Assembly (NCBI GenBank): GCA_023384575.1
Contig: JAHDVP010000003.1
Location: 137,086-201,085, forward strand
From: Acidobacteriota bacterium
GTDB taxonomy: Bacteria; Acidobacteriota; Vicinamibacteria; Vicinamibacterales; JAFNAJ01
Direction: 5' to 3'
Length of the DNA stretch: 64,000 nucleotides
In this document: positions 16,262 to 24,711 of the stretch, piece after piece
Layout of the letters: the number at the start of each line of letters is the position of its first letter
Numbering within the stretch: the stretch's first letter is position 1
Position numbers and translations under genes: made by a program
The notes under the pieces: model-generated
Told to the model about the DNA's origin: nothing
Database searches by the model: none
What the model saw: only the letters and a program-made list of their open reading frames with translations

Positions 16262-17224
16262 CTAGGCCTCCCCCTCGCCCATCCTCGACCAGTCCGCGGC
16301 GGCCACCTGCTTCACGAAGAGGTCTTCGAGCGTCTCGCGCACGGGGGTCACCGAGACGATGGCCGCGCCGAGCGCCGCGAGTTCCGGGACGACCTGCTCC
16401 GGCCGCCGATCCATGCCGAACTCGAGCGTGTAGCGTCCCTCGGCGATGCGGCTCGACCGCCGCGCGGCGGAGGACAACCGCGCCAGCGCGGCCTCTGCCA
16501 GCCCCTCGACGACGACCTCCCACCCGTGGGCCTTGAGGGCCAGCATGTCCGACAGCCGGCCGCTCGCCATCAGCCGGCCACGAGCGACGATGGCGACGCG
16601 ACTGCAGAGCGCCTCGGCGTCGGAGAGGATGTGCGAGCTGAAGAACACCGTGCGCCCCTCGTCGCGCAGGCTCAGGATCAGCGTCCGGACGTCACGGCGC
16701 CCGAGCGGGTCGAGCCCCGACATCGGCTCGTCGAGGAACACGACCTCAGGGTCGTTCACCAGGGCCTGAGCGATGCCCACGCGCTGGATCATGCCCTTCG
16801 AGAACTTCCGGAGTGGGAGCCGGCGCTCGGCGCCAATCTGCACGGTGTCGAGCAGGCGCGCGACCCGCCGGCGGCGCTCGTCGGCCGCGTAGCCGAAAAG
16901 GCCGGCGAAGTAGTCGAGCAGTTCCTCAGCGGTGAGGTAGTCGTAGAAGTACGGGTGCTCGGGAAGGTAGCCGATCCGCCGGCGCACCGATACGTCGCCG
17001 ACGGGCCGGCCGAGGACCCTGGCCTGGCCGGACGTCGGAAAGACCAGCTGCATCAGCAGCTTCAGCGTCGTCGTCTTGCCGGCGCCGTTCGGCCCGAGGA
17101 AACCAAACACCTCGCCGGGCTCGACGGCGAGGGTGAGGCGGTCGAGCGCCCGATAGGGTCGCGGGCGCCAGAAGCCGACGCGGTAGTCTTTCGTGAGCTC
17201 GTCGGTCGCGATCGCTGCGGCCAT
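16262..17224 (-). CDS. pilH: ABC transporter ATPase, PilH-like by position
   Basis: A 320-residue ATP-binding subunit. Walker A is GPNGAGKTT, the signature is the less usual [15 protein letters not shown], and Walker B is [15 protein letters not shown]-terminal extension of about 90 residues follows the switch His ([10 protein letters not shown]), as in the NatA/NosF group. ATG at 17224 is preferred over a GTG six bases upstream. It pairs with the permease gene downstream. Its location between pilin and pilD genes matches M. xanthus pilH, whose loss abolishes social motility according to published work on pilGHI. Confidence 0.88.
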   Translation of the reverse strand: MAAAIATDELTKDYRVGFWRPRPYRALDRLTLAVEPGEVFGFLGPNGAGKTTTLKLLMQLVFPTSGQARVLGRPVGDVSVRRRIGYLPEHPYFYDYLTAEELLDYFAGLFGYAADERRRRVARLLDTVQIGAERRLPLRKFSKGMIQRVGIAQALVNDPEVVFLDEPMSGLDPLGRRDVRTLILSLRDEGRTVFFSSHILSDAEALCSRVAIVARGRLMASGRLSDMLALKAHGWEVVVEGLAEAALARLSSAARRSSRIAEGRYTLEFGMDRRPEQVVPELAALGAAIVSVTPVRETLEDLFVKQVAAADWSRMGEGEA

Positions 17225-17269
17225 CGTCACGGGGGAAATGCAAGATTCCGGCCGGACCAGGCGGCCCCT

Positions 17270-18538
17270 CTACCTCGTCGCACCAGCCTTCCGCAGTTCG
17301 TACCCGATGATGGCGTCGAAGAACTGCGGCTGGAGCCCGCCCTCGACCTTGACGCCGTTGATGAAGAAGGTCGGCGTCGCCCCGACGCGCAGCAGCCCTC
17401 CGAGCGCGATGTCGGCCTTCACCTGCTCGACGACCACCGGGTAGCGCTCGTCGAAGTCGGTGCGCCCCGCGATCTCGGCCAGAGCGGCCTTGATGCCGGC
17501 CGGCGTCAGCGTCGCTTGATTGGCGAAGAGCCAGTCGTCCATGCGCTCGCGCTGCCCCTTCTCGTCGGCGAGCCTTGCGGCCACCGCTGCCGCACACGCG
17601 CTGCGGTGCGTGCCGCCGGGCGTGCCGGCATTGCACGCGGGGTCGATCGGATAGTCCTTGTTGACGAACTTCACGCGACCGGGGTGCTCGGCTTCGTACC
17701 TCGCGAGGATCGGCTTGTAGGCCTGATGCGTCGACCCGCAGGGCGGGCACTGGTGATCGTTGAACTTCACGATGACCACCGACGCCCCCTGCCCGTCGAC
17801 CGGCACGATGCTGCGCGGCTGGCTGTCGAACCAGCGCTCGACCTCGGCGCGCTGGTCCTGCGGCAGGGTCGCGGCAGGGTTGGGGTTGGCCGCGGGGCCA
17901 GCCGCCATGCCGGCCGCGACGTCTGCGACGCTCGCGCTGCCTTTCGGGAACCAGGCGACTGCCGTCGCCGCACCCACCACCAGGACGAACAGGAACGCCA
18001 GGGCTGCCGGCGTACCGAGCGCGCGCGCGTCGCGCAGCGCACGGGACGGCAGGGTGGCCATCGGAAAGGACGTCGCCATCGCCGAACCCACGAACAGGCC
18101 GATCACGGCCACATACGTCACCAGACACAAGAGGCACAGGGTCCTGATCACGAAGAACGCCCCGTACCCGAGGTGGAGCACGAACGCCAGGCCAACGACC
18201 GACAGAGCCAGGACGTAGCCGGGCACGCTCTCGCGCACGTGGGCCGACCCGTGCCGTTCGGCGAGCAGCAGCCCGACGACCGCGACGAACCAGAGCAGAC
18301 CGAACACCGCCACCGGCACGCCGAGCAGGTAGCCGTAGGCGCTCTGGTACGCGTTGGCGCAGCTCCAGGTCGTGTTGATGTCGCAGAAGCTCGTGTACCC
18401 AGGGCTGCGGAGCAGCTGGAAGTGGACCCACGCCGAGGACGCCGACGCGCCAAGGCCGAGCAGCGCGAAGACCCAGAAGGCGATCCGAAGCCTGGGCGAG
18501 AGGGGCACGACAGGTGGCGGTCCCGCTTTCTTGGCCAT
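17270..18538 (-). CDS. VKOR-DsbA fusion (disulfide-forming oxidoreductase)
   Basis: A 422-residue fusion. Residues about 15-155 are a VKOR domain of four to five membrane helices with loop cysteines Cys52 and Cys60 and the redox pair CLLC (135-138). After another helix and a Pro/Ala linker, residues about 235-420 form a DsbA-like thioredoxin domain with CPPC (264-267) and the cis-Pro segment GATPTFFING. In this architecture the thioredoxin half oxidises periplasmic proteins and the VKOR half passes electrons to quinone, replacing DsbB. Two extra cysteines (DPACNAGTPGGTHRSAC) may form a structural disulfide. It sits between the second pilin and pilH, which suggests that pilins or pilus proteins are its clients. 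Confidence 0.94.
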   Translation of the reverse strand: MAKKAGPPPVVPLSPRLRIAFWVFALLGLGASASSAWVHFQLLRSPGYTSFCDINTTWSCANAYQSAYGYLLGVPVAVFGLLWFVAVVGLLLAERHGSAHVRESVPGYVLALSVVGLAFVLHLGYGAFFVIRTLCLLCLVTYVAVIGLFVGSAMATSFPMATLPSRALRDARALGTPAALAFLFVLVVGAATAVAWFPKGSASVADVAAGMAAGPAANPNPAATLPQDQRAEVERWFDSQPRSIVPVDGQGASVVIVKFNDHQCPPCGSTHQAYKPILARYEAEHPGRVKFVNKDYPIDPACNAGTPGGTHRSACAAAVAARLADEKGQRERMDDWLFANQATLTPAGIKAALAEIAGRTDFDERYPVVVEQVKADIALGGLLRVGATPTFFINGVKVEGGLQPQFFDAIIGYELRKAGATR

Positions 18539-18655
18539 GATCGGAGGAATCGTAACACGCCTTCGCTCACCTGATCTGCCCTGGAGCTCCGGCGTGCAGG
18601 CAACGCCTTCGCCCGCCCGGCGGAGGAGGCTACGGCCGGGGCCGGCCGGACCTCG
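18539..18655. other. intergenic gap between pilin 2 and the VKOR-DsbA gene
   Basis: These 117 nt lie downstream of the second pilin on the minus strand. A GC-rich stretch at 18633-18648 can fold into a short 5-bp hairpin, too weak to call a terminator with confidence. A partial sigma-54-like core (GGGCGAAGGCGTTGC, minus strand, near 18600-18615) lies about 60 nt before the VKOR-DsbA start and is listed only as noticed. Confidence 0.3.
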
Positions 18656-19153
18656 CTACTGGATGGGTGAGATCGTTCCGCCGGCGGTGAAGGGCTCCGG
18701 CGGGGGCACGCCTGTCAGATCCTGCCAGATGGTCCCGGCCTGGTTCGTCGAGAAGCCCCGGCGGCCGGTGGTCGCCGAAAGCGGCGTCCCCGTGGCGTAA
18801 TAGGCGGTCACCGGGACGGTCGCATCGCAGGCAATCGGCCCGGCCTGCGAGTTGAGGCCGGCTGCCAGCGCGAAGTTGAAACCCGACCGCGGATTGAACC
18901 CCATGTCCTCCGACAGGAACGCCCCGGCGATGAGGTCGTCCACGTCGACGGCGTACGATCCCCGCGCGCACGAGGCCGCATAAGTGGACTGGGCGCTGTT
19001 GATCGCACGCAGCGAACCAATCGCCGAAGCTTCGTTGCCCGAGGCCCTGGCCGCCATCAGGAAAGGCGCCGTGAGGGCCGACAGGATGCCGATGAGCGCG
19101 ACGACGATGAGGAGTTCGACCAGCGTGAACCCCGATGTCTGCCTGCTTTGCAT
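18656..19153 (-). CDS. type IV pilin, second copy
   Basis: A 165-residue prepilin with Gly8/Phe9 cleavage site and Glu13 (SGFTLVELLIVVALIGI). It is clearly a paralogue of the pilin directly upstream, sharing GNEASAIGS, the INSAQ-TY block, AYYAT, the TNQ-GT-WQD block and the ending GGTISPIQ. Two cysteines, Cys62 (SCARG) and Cys109 (IACD), could pair. The ATG at 19153 has an AGAGGAGC site about 9 nt upstream. An upstream ATG at 19174 would lengthen the leader and lacks a ribosome binding site at a useful distance. It is separated from pilin 1 by a perfect hairpin, so it may be expressed less. Confidence 0.93.
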   Translation of the reverse strand: MQSRQTSGFTLVELLIVVALIGILSALTAPFLMAARASGNEASAIGSLRAINSAQSTYAASCARGSYAVDVDDLIAGAFLSEDMGFNPRSGFNFALAAGLNSQAGPIACDATVPVTAYYATGTPLSATTGRRGFSTNQAGTIWQDLTGVPPPEPFTAGGTISPIQ

Positions 19154-19210
19154 GACCCTGCTCCTCTGCGCCATCGCCTCCCGGTATCTGCGCCCCCCCT
19201 GTTACGAGGA

Positions 19211-19240
19211 GGGCCGGACGTTCTCGCGAACGTCCGGCCC
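19211..19240 (-). terminator. perfect 12-bp hairpin between the tandem pilins
   Basis: Positions 19211-19222 are the exact reverse complement of 19229-19240, with a 6-nt loop. No T-run follows on the minus strand, so it may be an attenuator, a weak terminator or an mRNA-stabilising 3' structure for the upstream pilin transcript rather than a full stop. Confidence 0.6.
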
Positions 19241-19265
19241 CGGAGAGGAGAAGCGGTGTCGCGGG

Positions 19266-19799
19266 CTACTGGATCGGGGAGATCGTCCCGCCGGAGACGA
19301 ACGGCTCGGGCGGCGCGCCGTTGGTGCCGTCGGCGTCCTGCCACACGGTGCCACCCTGGTTGGTCGCGAAGGCACGCGTGCCGGTCGTGCCGACGGTCGC
19401 CGGCTCGGCCGTGGCGTAGTAGGCGGTGAACGACGGGGTGCCGTTGCAGTCGTCCGGTGCGGCCACCGCGCCAGCGCCCTGCACCATCGTCACGTCGTAG
19501 CCGCTCTTGAGGACCGCCGCGGCCTCGGTCAGGTCGGCCGACAGGAACGGCTCGAGGCCGCCGGGGCACGGAATGCCGAGCACCTGGAGGTCTTCAGAAT
19601 AGCCGCCGCGCGCGGCCGATGCTGAGTAGGTGGCCTGGGCGCTGTTGATCGAGCGCATCGACCCGATGGCCGACGCCTCGTTGCCCGACATGCGGGCGCG
19701 CATCAGGCCCGGAATGGCGATGGCCGCGATGATGCCGATGATCGCAACGACGATCAGCAGCTCGATGAGGGTGAAACCCTTGTTTCCGCGCATCTTCAT
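19266..19799 (-). CDS. pilA: type IV pilin, probable major subunit
   Basis: A 177-residue prepilin with leader MKMRGNKG cut before Phe9 and Glu13 at mature position 5 (GFTLIELLIVVAIIGI). This is the best match to the type IVa consensus among the pilins here. The globular part has Cys78 (GIPCPGG) and Cys118 (DDCNG), a plausible disulfide loop. An AGAGGAGC ribosome binding site lies about 9 nt before the ATG. It follows pilR and is preceded by a sigma-54 promoter, the arrangement expected for the regulated major pilin. The mature chain is longer than the short pilins of Geobacter, so a conductive-type pilus is not suggested. Confidence 0.94.
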   Translation of the reverse strand: MKMRGNKGFTLIELLIVVAIIGIIAAIAIPGLMRARMSGNEASAIGSMRSINSAQATYSASAARGGYSEDLQVLGIPCPGGLEPFLSADLTEAAAVLKSGYDVTMVQGAGAVAAPDDCNGTPSFTAYYATAEPATVGTTGTRAFATNQGGTVWQDADGTNGAPPEPFVSGGTISPIQ

Positions 19800-19905
19800 G
19801 GACTCGCTCCTCTGAGAAAGAACCGGTGAACGTGACGGGCTCGTAAGCCGTGGGGCGTGGTCGCGCTCACTCGGTGCCGACCGTTGCCTCGTGCCCGTTC
19901 TATGA

Positions 19906-19920
19906 GCAACCCGGATGCCA
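19906..19920 (-). promoter_or_regulatory. sigma-54 promoter for pilA
   Basis: The minus strand reads TGGCATCCGGGTTGC, matching the sigma-54 consensus TGGCAC-N5-TTGC at all but one position, with exactly 10 nt between GG and GC. It predicts a start near 19894 and a 95-nt leader to the pilA ATG. It lies directly downstream of pilS-pilR, whose product is a sigma-54 activator. Confidence 0.75.
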
Positions 19921-20068
19921 ACCAGCTGGCTCCGGCAACCCGATCCGCTTACCCATTGATTAGACGCCATTTCTGGCAGGTGGGCCGGACTCCTCGCCGC
20001 CAGATCGGCGATGACGCGGCTGCGCCTGACAATCTTCGTCACCCCGAGACTGCCGAAAATCGTCAGGG

Positions 20069-20094
20069 CGACAGGGAGTGTCGGTACTCAGACA
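20069..20094. promoter_or_regulatory. candidate PilR binding (enhancer) sites
   Basis: CGACA-N5-TGTCG is a perfect inverted repeat at 20069-20083, and the same TGTC half also pairs with GACA at 20091-20094 (TGTC-N8-GACA). The group is centred about 190 nt upstream of the predicted pilA start, a normal distance for an enhancer-binding activator. Known PilR sites contain TGTC, which is the reason for the suggestion. Confidence 0.45.
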
Positions 20095-20095
20095 A

Positions 20096-20165
20096 GGCGC
20101 AGAGGGTGCAGAGAGCGCGGAGAAGCTCACCGCAGAGACGCAGAGCTCGCGGAGACGCGCAAAGG
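20096..20165. repeat. CGCAGAGACGCAGAG-type repeat tract
   Basis: Imperfect tandem copies of a roughly 8-nt AGACGCAG unit, including an exact CGCAGAGACGCAGAG at 20131-20145. The same 15-mer appears in the outer arms of the palindrome at 33813-34044, so it belongs to a dispersed family. Confidence 0.6.
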
Positions 20166-20222
20166 GCTGAGCCCTCATCACTCAGAGTTCACAGCTCATG
20201 GCTCAGAGCTCATCGCTCGTCG

Positions 20223-21734
20223 CTACAGGCTGTATTTCTTCAAATAATACCGGAACGACCGGAAGCTCATGCCGAGCAGATCGGCGGCGCGCGTCTTCAC
20301 ACCGCCGGCCCGGCGCAGCGCCTCGGCCAGGTAGGCCGACTCCACCTGCTGGACGTGCCGTTCGAGGTCGAAGCCGGTCTCGGGAAAATCGACGGCAGCC
20401 GACGCGCTGGGCCCGGAGTCGACCGACGCCGCGCCCATGCCCGAGGGCGGCCGCGGCGCGTGCCGCACGTGATCGGGCAGGCTGTCGACGAGGATGGTGG
20501 GCGTCTGCTCGAGCGCGACCGCGCGTTCCATCGCATTCTCGAGCTCGCGGATGTTCCCCGGCCAGCCGTAGCGTTGCAGGCAGGCCATCGCCTCGCGCGA
20601 CAGCCCCGCGACGCGCTTCTCCATCCTCGCGGCGAAGCGCTCCACGAAGTGCTGGGCGAGCAGCGGGATGTCCTCGACGCGCTCGCGCAGCGGTGGCAGC
20701 AGCAGGGGAATCACGTTGACACGGTAGAAGAGGTCCTCGCGGAACCTGCCCTCGGCCACGTACTGCGGCAGGTCGCGGTTGGTCGCGGCGATGATGCGGA
20801 TGTCGGCCTCGATCTCCTCGGTCCCGCCGACGCGCCGGAACCGCCGCTCCTGCAGGACGCGCAGCAGCTTCACCTGCATGAGCGGACTCATCTCGCTGAT
20901 CTCGTCGAGGAAGATCGTGCCCTTCTCGGCGACCTCGACGAGCCCCTTCTTGTTGGTCGCGGCCCCGGTGAAGGCCCCGCGGACGTGACCGAACAGCTCC
21001 GACTCGAGCAGCGTCTCGGTGAGCGCCCCGCAGTTGAGGGCCACGAACGGACGGTCGCGCCGCAGCGAGTGCAGGTGGATGGCGCGCGCGGCGAGTTCCT
21101 TGCCCGTGCCCGATTCCCCGGTCACCAGCACGGTGCTGCTCGTCGGCGCGATCGTCTCGATGAGACGGAACACCGCGAGCATCGCCTCGCTCCGGCCGAT
21201 GATGTTGGCGAACTCGTGCCGGCGGTCGAGCTCGCGTTTGAGCAGCAGGTTCTCCCGGCGCAGCGCCTGCCGCTCGACCTCCTTGCGCACCTTCAGCTTC
21301 AGCTCGTCGACGTCGAAGGGCTTGGTGAGGTAGTCGCTCGCGCCGAGGCGGAGGGCCTCGACCGCCGTTTCGGTCGAGGCGAACGCGGTGATCACGATGC
21401 CGGCCAGTTCGGGGTCGATGGCCCGGGCGGCGCGCAGCACCTCGACGCCGCTCATGTCGGGCATCTTGAGGTCGGATACGAGCACGTCGAAGCGCCCCTG
21501 CTCGAGCGCCGCGAGCGCCTGGCGGCCGTTCTCCGCCGCGACGACGTCGTAGCCCTCCCGCGTCATCACGATGGTCAGCAGCTCGCGCATCGACAGCTCG
21601 TCGTCGGCCACGAGCACCCGGGGCGCGGGTCGGGCCCCAGGCAGGGCGGTCGCGCCCCCGCCCGGGGGCCGCTGCCCGGCGACCGGGCCGGCGGGCGTCA
21701 CGCCACTCGTGGATGTCGGCATGCTCCGGCTCAT
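20223..21734 (-). CDS. pilR: pilus two-component response regulator
   Basis: A 503-residue NtrC-family activator. After a Pro/Gly-rich N-terminal 38 residues comes the receiver, with Asp88 and Lys138. The AAA+ domain follows, with Walker A GESGTGKE (206-213) and GAFTGA (253-258). A Fis-type helix-turn-helix is at the C-terminus ([21 protein letters not shown]). It should activate the sigma-54 promoter upstream of pilA. The ATG at 21734 overlaps the pilS stop by one base (TGATG); a GTG three bases earlier is also possible. The N-terminal tail before the receiver is longer than usual. Confidence 0.95.
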   Translation of the reverse strand: MSRSMPTSTSGVTPAGPVAGQRPPGGGATALPGARPAPRVLVADDELSMRELLTIVMTREGYDVVAAENGRQALAALEQGRFDVLVSDLKMPDMSGVEVLRAARAIDPELAGIVITAFASTETAVEALRLGASDYLTKPFDVDELKLKVRKEVERQALRRENLLLKRELDRRHEFANIIGRSEAMLAVFRLIETIAPTSSTVLVTGESGTGKELAARAIHLHSLRRDRPFVALNCGALTETLLESELFGHVRGAFTGAATNKKGLVEVAEKGTIFLDEISEMSPLMQVKLLRVLQERRFRRVGGTEEIEADIRIIAATNRDLPQYVAEGRFREDLFYRVNVIPLLLPPLRERVEDIPLLAQHFVERFAARMEKRVAGLSREAMACLQRYGWPGNIRELENAMERAVALEQTPTILVDSLPDHVRHAPRPPSGMGAASVDSGPSASAAVDFPETGFDLERHVQQVESAYLAEALRRAGGVKTRAADLLGMSFRSFRYYLKKYSL

Positions 21735-23470
21735 CACGCCGACAGGCGCTCTGGCGCGGCGTCGAGTCGGTTCGACCGCGCCGGCACGGCGTCGGAGAGG
21801 GCGAGAGGTGCGGCCGCGACGGCGTCGGCCTCGCCCGGCAGCGTGATGGTGACCTCCGTGCCCTCGCCTTCAATCGACGACACGCGGACCTCGCCGCCGT
21901 GGTCGCTCACGATGCGGTGGACGATCGCGAGGCCGAGGCCCGCCCCGCGTGGGAAGGACGAGCGGAACGGGTGGAAGACGTGATCGAGGTCGTCGGGGGC
22001 GATCCCGACCCCCTCGTCGCGCACGCGCAAGACAACGCCGCCCTCCGGCAGGTCGGCCCGCTCGGTCGAGAGCTCGAGCCGCCCGCCGCGCGGCATGGCG
22101 CGCAAGCCGTTGGTGGCGAGGTTCCACACGATCTGCTTGACCTGCGCCTCGTCGGCCGTCACCCAGATCGCCCCCTCGTCGCTCTCGACGCGCACGTCGT
22201 GAGCCGGACCACACTCCGAACCGTTCCTGATGAGGAGCGCGGTGTCCTCGAGCAGCCGCCGCAGGTCGACCCTGGTGGCCTCGCGCCGCGCGGGCCTGGC
22301 GTACGACAGCAGCTCGGCAATCGTCTCGTTGAGCCGCCGTGATTCGCGCAGGACGATGTCCATCAGCTGGGCCTGTTGCGCGGTCAACGTCAGTTCCTGG
22401 CGCAGCAGCTGGATCGACCCGGTCATCGACGCGAGCGGGTTGCGGATCTCGTGTGCGATACCCGCCGCCATCTCGCCCACCGCCGCGAGCCGCTTCTGCA
22501 ACTGCGCCTCGGCCTCGAGCCGCTTGGCCTCGGTCACGTCCTGGAACGACACGATGAAGCCCGACTGACCCGTCGAGGTCACGAGCGGCGCGATGCTGAG
22601 ACCGAGCGCGATGCGCCCGCCCGACGGCCTCACGAACGCGCTCTCGAGACGGCGGGCCCGGCCGGTCGCGACGAAGCCGTCGAGCGACCCCCGCACGTCG
22701 TCCGACAACTGGAGCACGTCCCAGACCGGCTGGTTCACCGCGTCGCGCGGGGAGACGCCCGTGATGGCCTCGGCGGCGCGATTGAACGTCAGGATGCGCC
22801 CGCCGGGGGTGGTCGTGACGAGACCACCGGTCAGGCTGTCGATCACGTGCTGGTTGAAGGCGCGCAGATCGGCAATCTGCGTCGAGGCGCGCTCGAGCCT
22901 CGCGCCGGCGCTCTCGAGGCTCTCCGCGAGGTAGCCGGCCAGCAGCCCGACGACGACGAAGCCCGCGCCGTTGAGGAACACGATCGCCGCCGCCTGGCGT
23001 GCGGCGGGCAGATCGAGCCCGGCCGAATCGAGCGGCCCGAGGTACTGGGCGAGCACGATGCCGGCGTACAGCGTGGCGCCGAGCGAGGCGACGAGCATGC
23101 CGCCCCGTCGGCGGGCGACTACGGCGCCCGCGACGACCGGCACGACGTAGAAGGTCGCAAACAGGCTCGTGATGCCACCGGTGGCGAGCACGATCGCCGA
23201 GACGATGCACGAGTCGGCGGCAAGCTGGGCGTCGACGAGCCAGCGGTGTCGCGGGACGTACCGGAGCGTTGCGGCGTAGATCCCGGTGAGCGCGAAGGTG
23301 ACGGCGATGAGCGTGAAGAGCGGGTCGGCCGTCACGGCGGCGAGCACCCCGCGCGCTCGCAGCAGGACCGCCGCGCCGAGCAACACCGCGAGCGACACGG
23401 CGCGCAGGCCAATCAGCCAGAGCAGCCGCCGTCGCAACGCGGTGTCGTCGTCCGCACTCCGTCCCGGCAT
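21734..23470 (-). CDS. pilS: pilus sensor histidine kinase
   Basis: A 578-residue PilS-type kinase. Residues about 14-185 carry six membrane helices with almost no periplasmic domain, typical of PilS. A PAS domain (about 205-315) precedes the HisKA helix with His340 (GIAHEIRNPLASM), followed by the ATPase domain with NLATNGLRAM, DEGVGIAPDD and GAGLGLAIV. The start overlaps the pilC stop by one base. In Pseudomonas, PilS senses pilin level through the membrane and controls PilR phosphorylation, and the adjacent pilR-pilA arrangement supports the same circuit here. Confidence 0.95.
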   Translation of the reverse strand: MPGRSADDDTALRRRLLWLIGLRAVSLAVLLGAAVLLRARGVLAAVTADPLFTLIAVTFALTGIYAATLRYVPRHRWLVDAQLAADSCIVSAIVLATGGITSLFATFYVVPVVAGAVVARRRGGMLVASLGATLYAGIVLAQYLGPLDSAGLDLPAARQAAAIVFLNGAGFVVVGLLAGYLAESLESAGARLERASTQIADLRAFNQHVIDSLTGGLVTTTPGGRILTFNRAAEAITGVSPRDAVNQPVWDVLQLSDDVRGSLDGFVATGRARRLESAFVRPSGGRIALGLSIAPLVTSTGQSGFIVSFQDVTEAKRLEAEAQLQKRLAAVGEMAAGIAHEIRNPLASMTGSIQLLRQELTLTAQQAQLMDIVLRESRRLNETIAELLSYARPARREATRVDLRRLLEDTALLIRNGSECGPAHDVRVESDEGAIWVTADEAQVKQIVWNLATNGLRAMPRGGRLELSTERADLPEGGVVLRVRDEGVGIAPDDLDHVFHPFRSSFPRGAGLGLAIVHRIVSDHGGEVRVSSIEGEGTEVTITLPGEADAVAAAPLALSDAVPARSNRLDAAPERLSA

Positions 23471-24681
23471 CAGGTCAGCTTCGAGATGAGGTCGAAGATC
23501 GGCATGTACATCGCGATGACGATGCCGCCGACCACCACGCCCAGAAACGCGATCATCACCGGCTCGAGCAGGGTCAGGAGGCCCGCCACGGCCGTGTCGA
23601 CCTCGTCCTCGTAGAAATCAGCGATCTTCGAGAGCATCATGTCGAGCGCGCCCGTCGTCTCGCCGACGTTGATCATCTGCGTGACCATCGGCGGGAAGAC
23701 CTTGGTGGCGGCGAGCGGGGCCGACACGGTCTCGCCACGCTCGATGCTCTCGCGGGTCTTGACGATCGCGTCTTCGATGATGGCGTTGCCCGCGGTCTTC
23801 GCCGTGATGTCGAGGCCGTCGAGGATGGGCACGCCCGAGCTGAGCAGCGTGGAGAGCGTGCGGCAGAACCGCGCCACCGCCACCTTGCGCAGGATCACGC
23901 CGAGGATGGGCAGCCGCAGCGCCAGCCCGTCGACCACCCGGCGGCCCCGGTAGGTGCTGTAGAACTGCCGGAACGCGAAGCTCAGCACGACGAGGCCGAC
24001 GAGGACGAACGGCGCCCACGTCACGAGCGAGTTGCTCATCCAGATCACGACCCGGGTGGGCAGCGGCAGCTGGGCGCCGAGACCCGCGAACAGGGCCGCG
24101 AAAGTCGGGATGACCTTCCACAGGATGACCGCCACGACGGCCGCGGCGATCACCATGACGGCGACCGGGTAGATCATCGCCGACTTGACCTGGGCCTTCA
24201 GCTTGACGTTCTTCTCGATGTACGTCGCCAGGCGCTTCAGGATCGTGTCGAGAATGCCGCCTGCCTCGCCCGCGGCCACCATGTTGGTGTAGAGCGCGTC
24301 GAAGGCCTTCGGGAACTTCCGCATCGCGTCGGCCAGCGACGCGCCGCCCTCGACCTCCTCGCGGGTGCGAAGGATGGTCTGCGCGAAGCCCTTGTGCTCT
24401 TCCTGCTTGCCAAGAATATCGAGGCACTGCACGAGCGGCAGGCCGGCGTCGATCATCACCGAGAACTGCCGGGTGAAGATCGCGAGATTCTTCGTCGGCA
24501 CCGACCGGCCCCTGGCCGATGGCCCCGCCTTGACGACCTTCGGCTTGGCCGGGTCGATCTTGGTGACGAGAATCTGCTCTCGCCGCAGGTTGGCCATGGC
24601 GGCTTCGAGCGTATCGGCGACCCGCTCGCCGGTGACCGCTTGCCCGCCGCGTGTCCGCCCCGAGAATGCGTAGGTCGGCAT
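23470..24681 (-). CDS. pilC: type IV pilus inner-membrane platform protein
   Basis: A 403-residue GspF/PilC protein with two repeated cytoplasmic helical domains, about 70-190 and 275-390. They are joined through three membrane helices near 170-195, 215-240 and 375-398. The repeats are seen as LPLVQCLDIL and VPILDGLDIT, and as AGEAGGILDTIL and VGETTGALDMML. It recruits the PilB and PilT motors and feeds pilins into the fibre. It lies 30 nt downstream of pilT and overlaps pilS. Confidence 0.97.
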   Translation of the reverse strand: MPTYAFSGRTRGGQAVTGERVADTLEAAMANLRREQILVTKIDPAKPKVVKAGPSARGRSVPTKNLAIFTRQFSVMIDAGLPLVQCLDILGKQEEHKGFAQTILRTREEVEGGASLADAMRKFPKAFDALYTNMVAAGEAGGILDTILKRLATYIEKNVKLKAQVKSAMIYPVAVMVIAAAVVAVILWKVIPTFAALFAGLGAQLPLPTRVVIWMSNSLVTWAPFVLVGLVVLSFAFRQFYSTYRGRRVVDGLALRLPILGVILRKVAVARFCRTLSTLLSSGVPILDGLDITAKTAGNAIIEDAIVKTRESIERGETVSAPLAATKVFPPMVTQMINVGETTGALDMMLSKIADFYEDEVDTAVAGLLTLLEPVMIAFLGVVVGGIVIAMYMPIFDLISKLT

Positions 24682-24711
24682 CGGTTCTGTCCTCGTCTCA
24701 CGTCCCCTGGG

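Larger units (their letters stand above)
19800..20222. other. pilA control region and repeat-rich spacer
   Basis: These 423 nt hold no gene. From pilA outward they contain a roughly 95-nt untranslated leader, a sigma-54 promoter (19906-19920), an AT-richer stretch (about 19945-19975), inverted TGTC/GACA repeats (20069-20094), a CGCAGAGACGCAGAG repeat tract (20096-20165) and a CTCAGAGTTCACAGCTC-like tract (20181-20220). The last two word families recur elsewhere in the window. Confidence 0.7.

Noticed and set aside
18600-18615. Sigma-54-like core (GGGCGAAGGCGTTGC, minus strand) before the VKOR-DsbA gene
   Set aside because: Only the GG/GC spacing and TTGC half agree; the -24 half is poor.
19154-19174. 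Upstream ATG adding seven residues to the second pilin
   Set aside because: The downstream ATG has the good AGAGGAGC site and gives the same leader length as the first pilin.
20223-20260. Idea that the AT-richer end of pilR marks foreign DNA
   Set aside because: The codons encode the normal PilR C-terminal helix ([14 protein letters not shown]), so the local composition is explained by Phe, Tyr and Lys.
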